DNA of 64,000 nucleotides, taken from assembly GCA_947381965.1 (NCBI GenBank), contig CANCXX010000009.1, positions 48,413-112,412 of the forward strand, in the 5' to 3' direction. Below the pieces are notes generated by a model. The model did no database searches. It had not been told where the DNA came from and saw nothing but the letters and a program-made list of their open reading frames with translations. Below, in pieces: positions 19,567-27,841 of this stretch (positions are counted from its first letter, which is position 1; each line of letters starts with the position of its first letter). The position numbers were made by a program, and so were the translations under genes. This DNA is from an uncultured bacterium. Lineage in GTDB: Bacteria > Bacillota > Clostridia > Lachnospirales > Lachnospiraceae.

Positions 19567-20568
19567 TCAAGGTTGTGCAGATTCTTCCTTTTCAAATGGA
19601 TAAACAATCCCCCATTCCTTTCGCAGGCTGTCCATAATCCGCATCACACGAAGCGTTTCACTGTGGGGCATTTCCGGACATTCAATAGCCCCTCCCCGAA
19701 TTGCCCGGATACTGGACTCAACTTCATATTCGTACCCTGAAATCTGTTTTGGACATTTATACATGCCAATTTTCTTATAGGAATTATCAAAAACTGTTAT
19801 ACTCTCAAAATTATTTATATTTTCTACCGTAATATAGCCCTTCGTTCCATATATAATTCCCTTTCTGTCACTTAAAGAAACCACAGAACTGTTTAAATGG
19901 GCTACCCTCCCATCTGTGTATTGCAAAGTAATACTGTTTTGTCCATCCACACCGGATTCCATATATGTGCAGTTAGAGTAAATCTTGTGAATGTCATTTC
20001 CAAAAACCATTAACGCAAAATTAAGGGGATATACCCCCACATCCAGTAGAGCGCCTCCTGCCAGGGCAGGATTCTTAAGCCGCTCTACATGAGCTATCAC
20101 ATATCCCAGATTGGCAGTTAATGTTTTGGGCTCACCAATAACACCGCTTCCCGTCACTTCCCTGATTGTGTTAAGCATCGGCATATAGCGCGTCCATATT
20201 GCCTCCGTAATAAATACTCCTTTTTCCCTTGCCAGATGGATTAAGGCTTCCGCCTGGGCTGCATTTGCGGTAAATGCCTTTTCACAAAGTACCGGCTTTC
20301 CATAATTCAGGCACATTTGCGCATTGGCATAATGCTCAGAATGGGGCGTTGCAATATAAATCAAATCCACCTTTTTGTCTGCCGCAAGTTCCTCATAAGA
20401 GCCATACGCCTTCTTGCAGCCATACTTTCCGGCAAACACATCGGCTTTTACCTTTTCTCTGGAAGCCGCCGCATAAAGCTTTACATTTTTCATTTTATTG
20501 ATGGTATCCGCCATGACCCCTGCAATATTCCCTGTACCAATTATTCCAACATTAAATTTTCCAAGCAT
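19567..20568 (-). CDS. Gfo/Idh/MocA-family oxidoreductase
   Basis: NAD(P)-dependent sugar or cyclitol dehydrogenase family, 333 aa. The N-terminal Rossmann domain has GIIGTGNIAGVMADT. The family CEKP motif appears as CEKAF, a deviation at the proline. The C-terminal alpha/beta domain contains GGALLDVGVYPLNFAL. AGGAG lies 9 nt before ATG. The substrate is unknown. It is preceded by an SH3 protein gene with its own terminator. Confidence 0.88.
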   Translation of the reverse strand: MLGKFNVGIIGTGNIAGVMADTINKMKNVKLYAAASREKVKADVFAGKYGCKKAYGSYEELAADKKVDLIYIATPHSEHYANAQMCLNYGKPVLCEKAFTANAAQAEALIHLAREKGVFITEAIWTRYMPMLNTIREVTGSGVIGEPKTLTANLGYVIAHVERLKNPALAGGALLDVGVYPLNFALMVFGNDIHKIYSNCTYMESGVDGQNSITLQYTDGRVAHLNSSVVSLSDRKGIIYGTKGYITVENINNFESITVFDNSYKKIGMYKCPKQISGYEYEVESSIRAIRGGAIECPEMPHSETLRVMRIMDSLRKEWGIVYPFEKEESAQP

Positions 20569-20615
20569 TCTTCTTTTCTCCTGTTTTTAAGTTCCACTCT
20601 ATCGTTTTTTATCAT

Positions 20616-20644
20616 AAAACCCCGAAGCAAATGGCTTCGGGGTT
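20616..20644 (-). terminator. Intrinsic terminator after the SH3 protein gene
   Basis: CCCCGAAGC pairs with GCTTCGGGG, and on the minus strand TTTTAT follows. It lies 10 bp after the stop codon of the SH3 gene. Confidence 0.85.
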
Positions 20645-20654
20645 CTCGTCACAA

Positions 20655-21947
20655 TTATTCCACATATTCAGACTTTACATAACCGGTCTGTCCATTATAC
20701 TTAACTCTGCTCCATCCATCAGCAAGTTTCATTAGAAGCTCCAGTTCATCTCCCTCGTAAGCTGTTCCAAGCACCTCTGCCTCTGTGCTGGCGCTTTTAC
20801 GGACTCTCACGCTTTCAATTACTGTAACTTTTCCCATACTTTCCTCATTAGATGTGTTTTCATTTTCCCCAGAGGCCGTCTGGATTTCGTTCTGCTCTTC
20901 TTGCTGTTCTTCCTGTACTGGTACTGGCTCAAGATAATCACTCTTAATAAAGGCTTCCCTGTCATTGTATTTGACCTTACTCCAGCCATTTCCTCTTTCT
21001 TCAAGAAGTGTGAACTCCTGCCCAATCTGTGCTTTATCAAGTCTGTCAGCCTCTTCGCTGTCCGAGCTTCTTATATTTACCACATCGGTTGCACGTACTG
21101 TCATTACCACTGCCGCTGGTTCCGTTTCTCCTGTCTGCCCCTCTTCCGCTGCAGAAGCCGCCTCTTGGACAGGCGTATCTACTGCTTCAGGCTGTTCTGC
21201 CTGCGCAAGAATTTCTCCTACATCCTCATTTATCTTCTCCTTCAGATAGGCGATAAACTCATTCAGTTCCTCATCTTCTGCCAGCAACTCATTATATTCC
21301 ACAACTACCTTGTTGTTTAAATCCACCACATCATCCTGAAGAGTAACTTCCTTAATGTAATTCCAGATGGTATCATCATAGGTTCCATCATTAATAAAGT
21401 ATTCTCCCTTTTCGTTTTGCCCAATATAATAAGTCTGCATTCCCGGAAGAGGTTTATCCACATCTGAAAACTTCACTTCTGAATAAACATACGCCACATA
21501 AGTATTTTCCGTCATACCCGGCTTCGTATATATATTCAGGACAGGATAAGAGTCAATATATTTGCTTAACTCCTGCACACGTATCGTTTCAATCTCATTC
21601 AAGTAAGTATTTAGTGAAGAGATTTTTTCAATATCCCCTGTCGCCTGGGCATCATAGTAAGAGCGGATAAGATTATTCAGTTCAGGATAAGCATTTTCCT
21701 CCAGCTGATATTCGGGCGTTTCTGTTCCTGGCGACGGAATCGCATCCTTTACAGACACCGCCATTGCAGCCTGCTCTGCCTCCTTTTCAAGCGCCTCTTT
21801 CTGGTTGGCATTTACTGCCACCACAATTGTAATAAGCACACAGACAATTAGAACAAGAGGCATTACAATCTTGTTATGGTCCATGACCCAGTCCCTGATT
21901 GTCACAAACTTTTCCTTCATTCCACTGTTCTGATCTGAACGATTCAT
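20655..21947 (-). CDS. Membrane-anchored protein with two C-terminal SH3 domains
   Basis: A 430-residue protein with an N-terminal cytoplasmic stretch and one membrane segment (about 33-50). An extracellular region of roughly 180 residues follows, then a low-complexity Glu/Ala/Gln linker. Two bacterial SH3 repeats lie near 283-345 and 370-430; each has VNIRSSDSEE- or VRVRKSASTE-like openings and W-S-K/R-V-KYN. Such repeats commonly bind peptidoglycan peptides, so a cell-wall-attached sensor or scaffold is plausible. Length and architecture are family-typical; a specific role is unknown. Confidence 0.82.
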   Translation of the reverse strand: MNRSDQNSGMKEKFVTIRDWVMDHNKIVMPLVLIVCVLITIVVAVNANQKEALEKEAEQAAMAVSVKDAIPSPGTETPEYQLEENAYPELNNLIRSYYDAQATGDIEKISSLNTYLNEIETIRVQELSKYIDSYPVLNIYTKPGMTENTYVAYVYSEVKFSDVDKPLPGMQTYYIGQNEKGEYFINDGTYDDTIWNYIKEVTLQDDVVDLNNKVVVEYNELLAEDEELNEFIAYLKEKINEDVGEILAQAEQPEAVDTPVQEAASAAEEGQTGETEPAAVVMTVRATDVVNIRSSDSEEADRLDKAQIGQEFTLLEERGNGWSKVKYNDREAFIKSDYLEPVPVQEEQQEEQNEIQTASGENENTSNEESMGKVTVIESVRVRKSASTEAEVLGTAYEGDELELLMKLADGWSRVKYNGQTGYVKSEYVE

Positions 21948-22001
21948 AACTTTCCTTTCTTAAATTATAGCTTTGCATTAACAGTACGCCAAAAAAAGCA
22001 C

Positions 22002-22023
22002 AAAAAAATATGCGCAGGCGCAT
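22002..22023 (-). terminator. Short terminator after tRNA-Arg
   Basis: On the minus strand ATGCG-CCTG-CGCAT is followed by ATTTTTTT, just downstream of the tRNA 3' end. Confidence 0.6.
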
Positions 22024-22039
22024 TCACTGGTGATGTAAA

Positions 22040-22111
22040 TGCACCCGACAGGAATCGAACCTGCATTAAAGGCGTCGGAGGCCTTCGTTCTATCCGTTAG
22101 ACTACGGGTGC
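22040..22111 (-). tRNA. tRNA-Arg (anticodon CCG)
   Basis: The minus strand folds as a complete cloverleaf: acceptor GCACCCG/CGGGTGC with discriminator A, T-loop GGTTCGATTCC, and anticodon stem AAGGC/GCCTT. The 7-nt loop CTCCGAC gives anticodon CCG, reading the Arg codon CGG. CCA is not encoded. Confidence 0.96.
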
Positions 22112-22152
22112 ATAAATCTTGAAATATTACAAATTTGTTACATCACTCTGTT

Positions 22153-22181
22153 ATAATAACACATGACTGCTGAATTGTCTA
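22153..22181 (-). promoter_or_regulatory. Putative promoter of tRNA-Arg
   Basis: On the minus strand TAGACA (22176-22181) and TATTAT (22153-22158) are 17 bp apart, about 40 bp upstream of the mature tRNA 5' end. The -35 is one mismatch from consensus. Confidence 0.5.
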
Positions 22182-22315
22182 GTCAACATTTATAAAAAAA
22201 TTGTGAACTCTTATTTTATTTTTACTGGCAGCATATCAGAAGCTTGGGACTGTTTCTTCTCCTTACTTTCCTGACAGCTGCCAGTTGGCAGATTTTTATT
22301 TATAAAATAAAAAAA

Positions 22316-23302
22316 TTATATAAGCCACAATATTTCATTTTTGCTTCTGCTGTAATAATAAACTGAATCCGCCAATACCTCGTCTTCTGCCACATGTGTC
22401 CGGTTAATATCCGTAACAATCCCATAAAGCGCTTCTTTACAGGTATCCACCCCGGCTGGCACCAGAATAATTTCATGTACAGAACTTGGAAGAATATAAA
22501 AGTCCTGCCCCGCCTTATCTGCAAACGCCTTCAATATCTCCGGGTACAAAAGACAGGCCGCCCCATATAGTTTCTGCCTGTTCGTCAACACAAACATAGG
22601 CGCTCTTTTTTTATTAAAATCGCCTGTCATCTGCACGGCCATCTCTTTTACCCAATTTTCATCAAATAAGTCCGTATTTTCCTCCTTTTTTAATCCAATA
22701 TGAGAAATATCTTTTCTAAGACTTTCCTCAAAAACTTCACGCATTACATCTTCCATACTCTCAATCACCCCTGGAAACAGTTTTGGCGTATTTAAAAACG
22801 CTGTATGGTACAATTTCCCCATATCTATTCCCCACATTTTCATATGCTGGTTACGGACCAGTATCGCCGCTTTCCCCAAAAAAGGCGCTTCCAAAACTGT
22901 ATAGTAGAATACCATCGCAAGATTATGAAACAATTTATGTGGAATCTGCTCCAGTAATTCCTTGTTTTTTTCTGCTGAAATCAGTTTAAATGCCAGCTGC
23001 TCCTTCGCCCTGTCAAATTCAGTGAATCCTGATAAATCCAACTGGTCTTCAAATTCTGCTGCCTGAAATTCATCATACAGCACATTGGAAATTTTTTTAA
23101 TTTCCTTTTCTGTAATATTTTCTCTGTAAAACCCATCAATATAAATTGTGGGGGACGCTATCTGCCCTGTACGCTTTGCAACAATGCCTGTGCGCATCAC
23201 ACCGTTATTTTTCTTAACACTATGGGAAAAAACCGTATAATTTTCTCCAAGCTTTAACTGGAGATTCTCAAGAATTGCTTTTGTAAAAGATGTGAAATTC
23301 AT
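22316..23302 (-). CDS. DUF5688-family protein
   Basis: A 328-residue cytoplasmic protein whose pattern I associate with DUF5688 of Lachnospiraceae: an N-terminal domain with DGFYREN, a helical middle with IPHKLFHNLAMVFYY, and a C-terminal half ending in LPSSVHEIILVP. There are no catalytic motifs or membrane segments. GAGGTAAC precedes the ATG. Members often occur in multiple copies and their function is unknown. It stands alone between tRNA-Arg and the efp terminator. Confidence 0.75.
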   Translation of the reverse strand: MNFTSFTKAILENLQLKLGENYTVFSHSVKKNNGVMRTGIVAKRTGQIASPTIYIDGFYRENITEKEIKKISNVLYDEFQAAEFEDQLDLSGFTEFDRAKEQLAFKLISAEKNKELLEQIPHKLFHNLAMVFYYTVLEAPFLGKAAILVRNQHMKMWGIDMGKLYHTAFLNTPKLFPGVIESMEDVMREVFEESLRKDISHIGLKKEENTDLFDENWVKEMAVQMTGDFNKKRAPMFVLTNRQKLYGAACLLYPEILKAFADKAGQDFYILPSSVHEIILVPAGVDTCKEALYGIVTDINRTHVAEDEVLADSVYYYSRSKNEILWLI

Positions 23303-23413
23303 AGATGTGTTACCTCTTTCTTTCGACTAAAATAAAGTGACAGTAAAAATCAAACAAGGAAACCCGCTTTCCCTTCACGATATGCAGAGCACTTTCCTTA
23401 TGCCTCTGCACAC

Positions 23414-23445
23414 AAAAAAAGACAATGAAATCTCTCATTGTCTTT
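23414..23445 (-). terminator. Intrinsic terminator of efp
   Basis: On the minus strand AAAGACAATGA pairs with TCATTGTCTTT around a 6-nt loop, and seven Ts follow. It is a strong intrinsic terminator 28 bp after the efp stop. Confidence 0.92.
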
Positions 23446-23473
23446 CAGGCTTTTGACTGGATATTTTACAGGA

Positions 23474-24031
23474 TTATACTCTGGACAGATATTCCCCTGT
23501 TCTTGTATCAATCTTAATTACATCGTGCATCTCAACAAACAAAGGTACGTTTACCGTAGCCCCCGTCTCAACAATGGCAGGCTTACTTGCGCCGGTTGCC
23601 GTATCTCCTTTAAATCCTGGCTCGGTGTCTGTAATCTCCAGTTCCACAAACAAAGGCGGTTCAACTGAAAATACACTGCCATTATGGGAGCAAACCTTAA
23701 CCATTTCATTTTCCTTTACAAATTTGAGCGCATCACCGACCGTGTCGGCATTTAATGCAATCTGATCATATGTTTCAACATCCATAAAGTTATACAGTTC
23801 CCCGTCTGAATATAAGTACTGCATATCTTTTCTATCAATTCGTGCCTGTGGACATTTTTCAGTAGGTCTGAAAGTTTTTTCCACTACGCCGCCATTCTTT
23901 ATGTTCTTCAGCTTGGTTCTGACGAATGCTGCTCCCTTGCCGGGTTTCACATGCTGGAACTCAATAATCTGGAAAACGTTATTATCCAGCTCAATCGTAA
24001 TACCATTTCTGAAATCACCTGCAGAAATCAT
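23474..24031 (-). CDS. efp: Translation elongation factor P
   Basis: Binds between the P and E sites and rescues ribosomes stalled on polyproline. The 185 aa form three beta-barrel domains. The modifiable lysine is Lys32 in [12 protein letters not shown], and the C-terminal signature [14 protein letters not shown] is intact. AGGAGG lies 8 nt before ATG. It is flanked by strong terminators on both sides, so it is monocistronic. Confidence 0.97.
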   Translation of the reverse strand: MISAGDFRNGITIELDNNVFQIIEFQHVKPGKGAAFVRTKLKNIKNGGVVEKTFRPTEKCPQARIDRKDMQYLYSDGELYNFMDVETYDQIALNADTVGDALKFVKENEMVKVCSHNGSVFSVEPPLFVELEITDTEPGFKGDTATGASKPAIVETGATVNVPLFVEMHDVIKIDTRTGEYLSRV

Positions 24032-24082
24032 AAAATATTCCTCCTCAAATTTTCACGTTATAATTCTTTACCAGTTTAATAT

Positions 24083-24129
24083 AAAAAATGATATTTTTCA
24101 ACCACTTTCTTGAAGGAATATCATTTTTT
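24083..24129. terminator. Bidirectional terminator between aroQ and efp
   Basis: AAAAAATGATATT pairs with AATATCATTTTTT across a 21-nt loop. The A and T runs allow termination on either strand. It ends the aro operon before efp. Confidence 0.75.
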
Positions 24130-24143
24130 CATAGAAATTTTAT

Positions 24144-24584
24144 CTACTCTTTACTTTTCATCTCCAGAACAGCATCTATTGCCTCCAGATAACCTTCCAG
24201 CCCATGCCCGTAAATCTGCCTGTCACAGACAGGTGCAGTTACAGAAACTTTTCTAAAATCCTCTCTTTGGGTAATGTCAGAAATATGTATTTCCACCTTG
24301 GGCACCGTAATGCTTGCCAGGGCATCCCTTATGGCATAGCTGTAATGGGTATAAGCTCCTGGATTAATAACAATTCCTTCTGTCCCGTCAAAATAAGCAT
24401 CCTGGATTCTGTCAATAATCGCCCCCTCATGGTTGCTCTGGAAAACCTCTATGGAACTTCCGCATGTCCTGCCCTTATCTCCAATCATGCCAAGCAGATA
24501 ATCATAATCCTGGTTTCCATATACACTTTTTTCCCTGATTCCAAGAAAATTAATATTTGGCCCGTTAATCACTAATATCTTCAT
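24144..24584 (-). CDS. aroQ: 3-dehydroquinate dehydratase, type II
   Basis: Dehydrates 3-dehydroquinate to 3-dehydroshikimate. The short 146-aa length and flavodoxin-like motifs are type II. Visible are GPNINFLGIREKSVYG (catalytic Tyr in the lid), FQSNHEGAIIDRI, INPGAYTHYSYAI, and HISDITQREDFRKVS. It is the last gene of the yqeG-aroE-aroK-aroQ run and ends at a terminator. Confidence 0.95.
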   Translation of the reverse strand: MKILVINGPNINFLGIREKSVYGNQDYDYLLGMIGDKGRTCGSSIEVFQSNHEGAIIDRIQDAYFDGTEGIVINPGAYTHYSYAIRDALASITVPKVEIHISDITQREDFRKVSVTAPVCDRQIYGHGLEGYLEAIDAVLEMKSKE

Positions 24585-24626
24585 TCCATTTTTCCTTTCC
24601 TGTCACAGCCTGCTGCTTATTCTCAT

Positions 24627-25154
24627 TCAGGCGCGCTGACAGAACCTTTCATATGCTTCTTTAATCTGTCCAAGAATTTTTTCAAAAGGCTGATCTGAAA
24701 CATCTACAACCACATCCGCACAGGATTCATATACCGGCGATCGCTGTGCCAAAAGTGCCTTAATCCGTTCCATAGGGTCGTCTACCTGCAAAAGCGGTCT
24801 TGTATTATCTGTCTTAAGTCGTTCAAAAACCACTTCCGGTGTCACTTTCAAATAAATCACCATGCCCAATTTTTTCAGCAGCCTTTGGTTCTCTCTTTTT
24901 ACAGGAAGTCCCCCGCCTGTGGAGATAATCTGACCACTGGCAGTTTCTATGAGTTCTTTTAAGCATTCTGTCTCCATGTCCCGAAACGTCTTCTCCCCAT
25001 AAGCAGAAAAAATATCTGAGATTTCCATCTCCTGTTTTTCCTCAATCCATTTATCCGTATCAATCATTGTTTTTTTCAGCAGATAGGAGAGTCTGACTCC
25101 CACACTGGATTTACCGCTTCCCATAAAACCTGTTAAAATAATATTATCTTTCAT
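24627..25154 (-). CDS. aroK: Shikimate kinase
   Basis: Phosphorylates shikimate using ATP. It is 175 aa with Walker A GFMGSGKSSVG, the shikimate-binding Asp of DTDKWIE, GEKTFRDMETECL, the glycine triad STGGGLP, and the lid region DNTRPLL. It overlaps the 3' end of aroE by 11 nt, with GGGGG upstream of its ATG, consistent with translational coupling. Confidence 0.95.
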   Translation of the reverse strand: MKDNIILTGFMGSGKSSVGVRLSYLLKKTMIDTDKWIEEKQEMEISDIFSAYGEKTFRDMETECLKELIETASGQIISTGGGLPVKRENQRLLKKLGMVIYLKVTPEVVFERLKTDNTRPLLQVDDPMERIKALLAQRSPVYESCADVVVDVSDQPFEKILGQIKEAYERFCQRA

Positions 25155-26019
25155 CCATTACCCCCATTTTTTTCTTTAATATTTCATACACCTGTACTGC
25201 CATTTTTTCCGGAACAGAAATGTTGTTCCATAGTTCATACGCAATAATTCCCTGATACAACAGCATCTTTAAACCATGGTATGCCTCTCCCCCTTGTTTT
25301 CTCACTAATTTCATAAAGCAGGTTTCCGAAGGCTTGTAGATTAAATCATAGCCTGTATGTATCTTCCGGTAAAATGCTTCTTCCTCAATCACCGCCCGTT
25401 CTGTGTCAGGATACAGTCCCACACTGGTCGCCTGAATTGCCAGAAACTTTCTATCTGGCAGCTTTTCATACTGGGACAGAGACATTGGATATATGTACTC
25501 TTTCCCTGTTTTTTCTTTTACCTCCTTTGCAACCGCCAGCGCTTTATCATAGGAACGGTTTAAAAGATACACGGCCGAAGCATTCTGCAGTGCACACATA
25601 AAGGCTGCCGCTCTTGCAGCGCCTCCCGCTCCCAGAATTACGACCTCCTGCCCTTCTATTTCTATGCCTTCGCCGCGCATGGCACGATATAGGCCGGGCA
25701 TATCTGTATTGTACCCTTTATATCCCCCTTCTGTACGGACCAGTGTATTTACCGCACCTATTTTTTCCGCCAGTTCATCTACCGAAACCAGCCCTTCCAT
25801 GATCTGGCTTTTGTATGGCACCGTAACATTTAACCCCAGAAGATTCAGGGCATAAGCCCCTTTTAATGCAGAAAAAATATTATCCTTTTCCACATGAAAA
25901 GGAACATAAACCAGATTATGGGAAAGCAGGGCTGCCAGCGTATTATGGATCATCGGTGACAGGGTATGCTCCACCGGATTTCCAATCAGCCCACAGGTTC
26001 TTGTGTATCCGTCAATCAT
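25144..26019 (-). CDS. aroE: Shikimate dehydrogenase
   Basis: Reduces 3-dehydroshikimate to shikimate with NADPH. The 291-aa product has the substrate-binding N-terminus GNPVEHTLSPMIHN, catalytic Lys in NVTVPYKSQIM, NTDMPGL, and the nucleotide motif VILGAGGAARAAAF. The frame opens 22 codons earlier inside yqeG, but GGAGG lies 7 nt before the ATG at 26017-26019. That ATG is 14 nt past the yqeG stop, so I take this start. Confidence 0.94.
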   Translation of the reverse strand: MIDGYTRTCGLIGNPVEHTLSPMIHNTLAALLSHNLVYVPFHVEKDNIFSALKGAYALNLLGLNVTVPYKSQIMEGLVSVDELAEKIGAVNTLVRTEGGYKGYNTDMPGLYRAMRGEGIEIEGQEVVILGAGGAARAAAFMCALQNASAVYLLNRSYDKALAVAKEVKEKTGKEYIYPMSLSQYEKLPDRKFLAIQATSVGLYPDTERAVIEEEAFYRKIHTGYDLIYKPSETCFMKLVRKQGGEAYHGLKMLLYQGIIAYELWNNISVPEKMAVQVYEILKKKMGVMDER

Positions 26020-26032
26020 CTCCATTCCTCCA

Positions 26033-26548
26033 TTATTGGCCGCTCTTTTCCCTGGGGTGCTTCCTCTTATAAAAAGCAAGAACAACCTTTTCCAGATAAC
26101 GTTTTAGCACTATCTGAATTTCTTCCTTTTTATTGACAGGCTGCACTAATATAGAAAAAATCCCTGTGTTTCTTGCGCCCCATACATCCGTAAAAAGCTG
26201 ATCCCCAACAAAAAGCGTATTTTCCCTGTCAGTGCCCAAAAGTTCCATGGCCTTTATATATCCCTTTTTTGAAGGCTTACCCGCCTTATAAATATATTGG
26301 GCATGGACTGCGTCATTAAACATTTTCACCCTTGGTTCTTTGTTATTGGATAAAAAAAGTACGCCAAATCCCATTTCTTTCAGTCTTTCCACAAGAGAAA
26401 TACTGTCAGCGTCCGCAGGCGCCCCGTGAGGGACCAGTGTATTGTCTATATCAAAAATAACGCCCCGGTAGCCGGAGTCGTAATACTTTTGAAAATCTAT
26501 TTTATATGCAGAACTGATATATATGTCGGGATAAAATCTCTCCAGCAT
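26033..26548 (-). CDS. YqeG-family HAD phosphatase
   Basis: HAD superfamily IIIA phosphatase, 171 aa. Motif I is VIFDIDNTLVPHG, motif II FLSNN, then KPSKKGYIKAMELL and FVGDQLFTDVWGARNTG. Homologues (YqeG, and mitochondrial PTPMT1/GEP4-like relatives) are phosphatases possibly acting on phosphatidylglycerophosphate; the substrate here is inference. It has AAAGGAG before ATG. It is first in the run with aroE-aroK-aroQ, whereas in many Firmicutes yqeG precedes aroE, so the order is conserved. Confidence 0.88.
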   Translation of the reverse strand: MLERFYPDIYISSAYKIDFQKYYDSGYRGVIFDIDNTLVPHGAPADADSISLVERLKEMGFGVLFLSNNKEPRVKMFNDAVHAQYIYKAGKPSKKGYIKAMELLGTDRENTLFVGDQLFTDVWGARNTGIFSILVQPVNKKEEIQIVLKRYLEKVVLAFYKRKHPREKSGQ

Positions 26549-26645
26549 AGATACTCCTTTGTTCTTTACTGTTACTTAATATTTATTAATCCTTATTGTA
26601 CCATATCTGTTCCTTATCTGTAACCCTTAAACACGGGAATTTTCC

Positions 26646-26699
26646 AAAAAATTACCGTCTGGTATTTCTTTTTCAAAAAATGAAATACCAGACGGTAAT
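26646..26699 (-). terminator. Strong terminator of the 12-gene glycan operon
   Basis: On the minus strand ATTACCGTCTGGTATTTC pairs perfectly with GAAATACCAGACGGTAAT (18 bp), followed by TTTTTT. It lies 53 bp downstream of the last operon gene. Confidence 0.92.
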
Positions 26700-26751
26700 C
26701 AGACACTCCCTCTATGTTGTTATCTGAATGAAAGTATTGCCGTAAACAATC

Positions 26752-27825
26752 TTACATACAGGTTTCCATCTGCAGGTCGTCTGCACAGTTTTTCCTGCTC
26801 CAGGCAACATTACGGCGGGTTATCCTTGCAGGGCTGCCACATACAATGCAATTCCCAGGCACAGGCCCTTTTACAAGACTTTCCGCCCCCACAATGCTTC
26901 CATCTTCTATTCTGCTTCCATATAAAATAACAGCTCCAAGTCCAATCCAGACATGCTTTCCAATATAAATATTTCTCTGCCTGCATATCTCTTCTGTAGA
27001 ATTAATATTCTTTCCTGTTGTCAAATCAAATATGGTATGACAGTCATTTGAGTATATTTTAATATCATGGGAAAGCATACAATCTTCCCCTATACTCACT
27101 TTTGACCATTCACATATATCAATGCAGCAGCCAAACCATGTTGTAGTCTTATCCCCAATTTCAAAACATGCCCAGGGCTTTATATACATGTATTTTATAC
27201 TTCTTAAAAGGCAGCCTTCTCCAATGCTTACCTTTGCATTCCGGCCAATTTCTATCCCTGTCTGGAACGACATTCTGGTATTTGCACCAATTTCAAGAAC
27301 CCCATTGCTTCGTACATATATCTTGCTGCTGCCCCCCCCCAATCGCTGAAAGTTCTCATGTACGATTACTGTTGCATGAAACCCCGGAAAGACAATTTGC
27401 AGCCCCTTTAAATCCCCTATCACTTTATTGCCGTGCGAATCTTCATAGTAGTCTTTTCTCTGCTCCAAAATGCACTCTGTAAAGTAATAATAATCTTTAT
27501 CTTTCTCAAAGCCATTTTTAGAAAGAGTTTCTGATATCTCCAGATAAAATGCAAGTGGAATGACAATATAATACTCATTTTTATCCCCATTATCAAAAAA
27601 ATCTGATACAGAATATACCCCATCGCCTGACTGGGATTTATTGCTGTCTATATATCCATATACAGCAATTTGATACACATTTTCTAAAACATTTGCAATT
27701 CTGTCTGAAATTCCATATTTCCCCCATAAAACAATCCTGCGTCCATTATAATATCTGCAGGTGTTTTTTATTATATCGCAAACCCAGTCCTCTTCAAGCG
27801 CTTCCAGCTGCTTATCCTTTTCCAT
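26752..27825 (-). CDS. Hexapeptide-repeat acyltransferase with N-terminal Rossmann-like domain
   Basis: A 357-residue protein. Residues 1-135 look like the small nucleotide- or sugar-binding domain seen in glycan-modifying enzymes (RRIVLWGKYGISDRIANVL). From about 165 a left-handed beta-helix acetyltransferase follows with repeated [LIV]GxxxxI turns, ending IVCGSPARITR. It probably O- or N-acylates a sugar of the surface glycan. Codons 163-165 are encoded by a run of nine Gs (27332-27340), a slippage-prone tract early in the gene. It is last in the operon, 16 bp after aepY, and is followed by a strong terminator. Confidence 0.85.
   Translation of the reverse strand: MEKDKQLEALEEDWVCDIIKNTCRYYNGRRIVLWGKYGISDRIANVLENVYQIAVYGYIDSNKSQSGDGVYSVSDFFDNGDKNEYYIVIPLAFYLEISETLSKNGFEKDKDYYYFTECILEQRKDYYEDSHGNKVIGDLKGLQIVFPGFHATVIVHENFQRLGGGSSKIYVRSNGVLEIGANTRMSFQTGIEIGRNAKVSIGEGCLLRSIKYMYIKPWACFEIGDKTTTWFGCCIDICEWSKVSIGEDCMLSHDIKIYSNDCHTIFDLTTGKNINSTEEICRQRNIYIGKHVWIGLGAVILYGSRIEDGSIVGAESLVKGPVPGNCIVCGSPARITRRNVAWSRKNCADDLQMETCM
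27332..27340 (-). repeat. Homopolymer tract G9 inside the acyltransferase gene
   Basis: Nine consecutive Cs on the plus strand read as G9 in the coding strand (Leu-Gly-Gly-Gly, residues 162-165). The gene is in frame with nine; one added or lost base would truncate it before the beta-helix. It is a candidate contingency locus. Confidence 0.9.
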
Positions 27826-27841
27826 ATTCCCTGTCCTTTTC

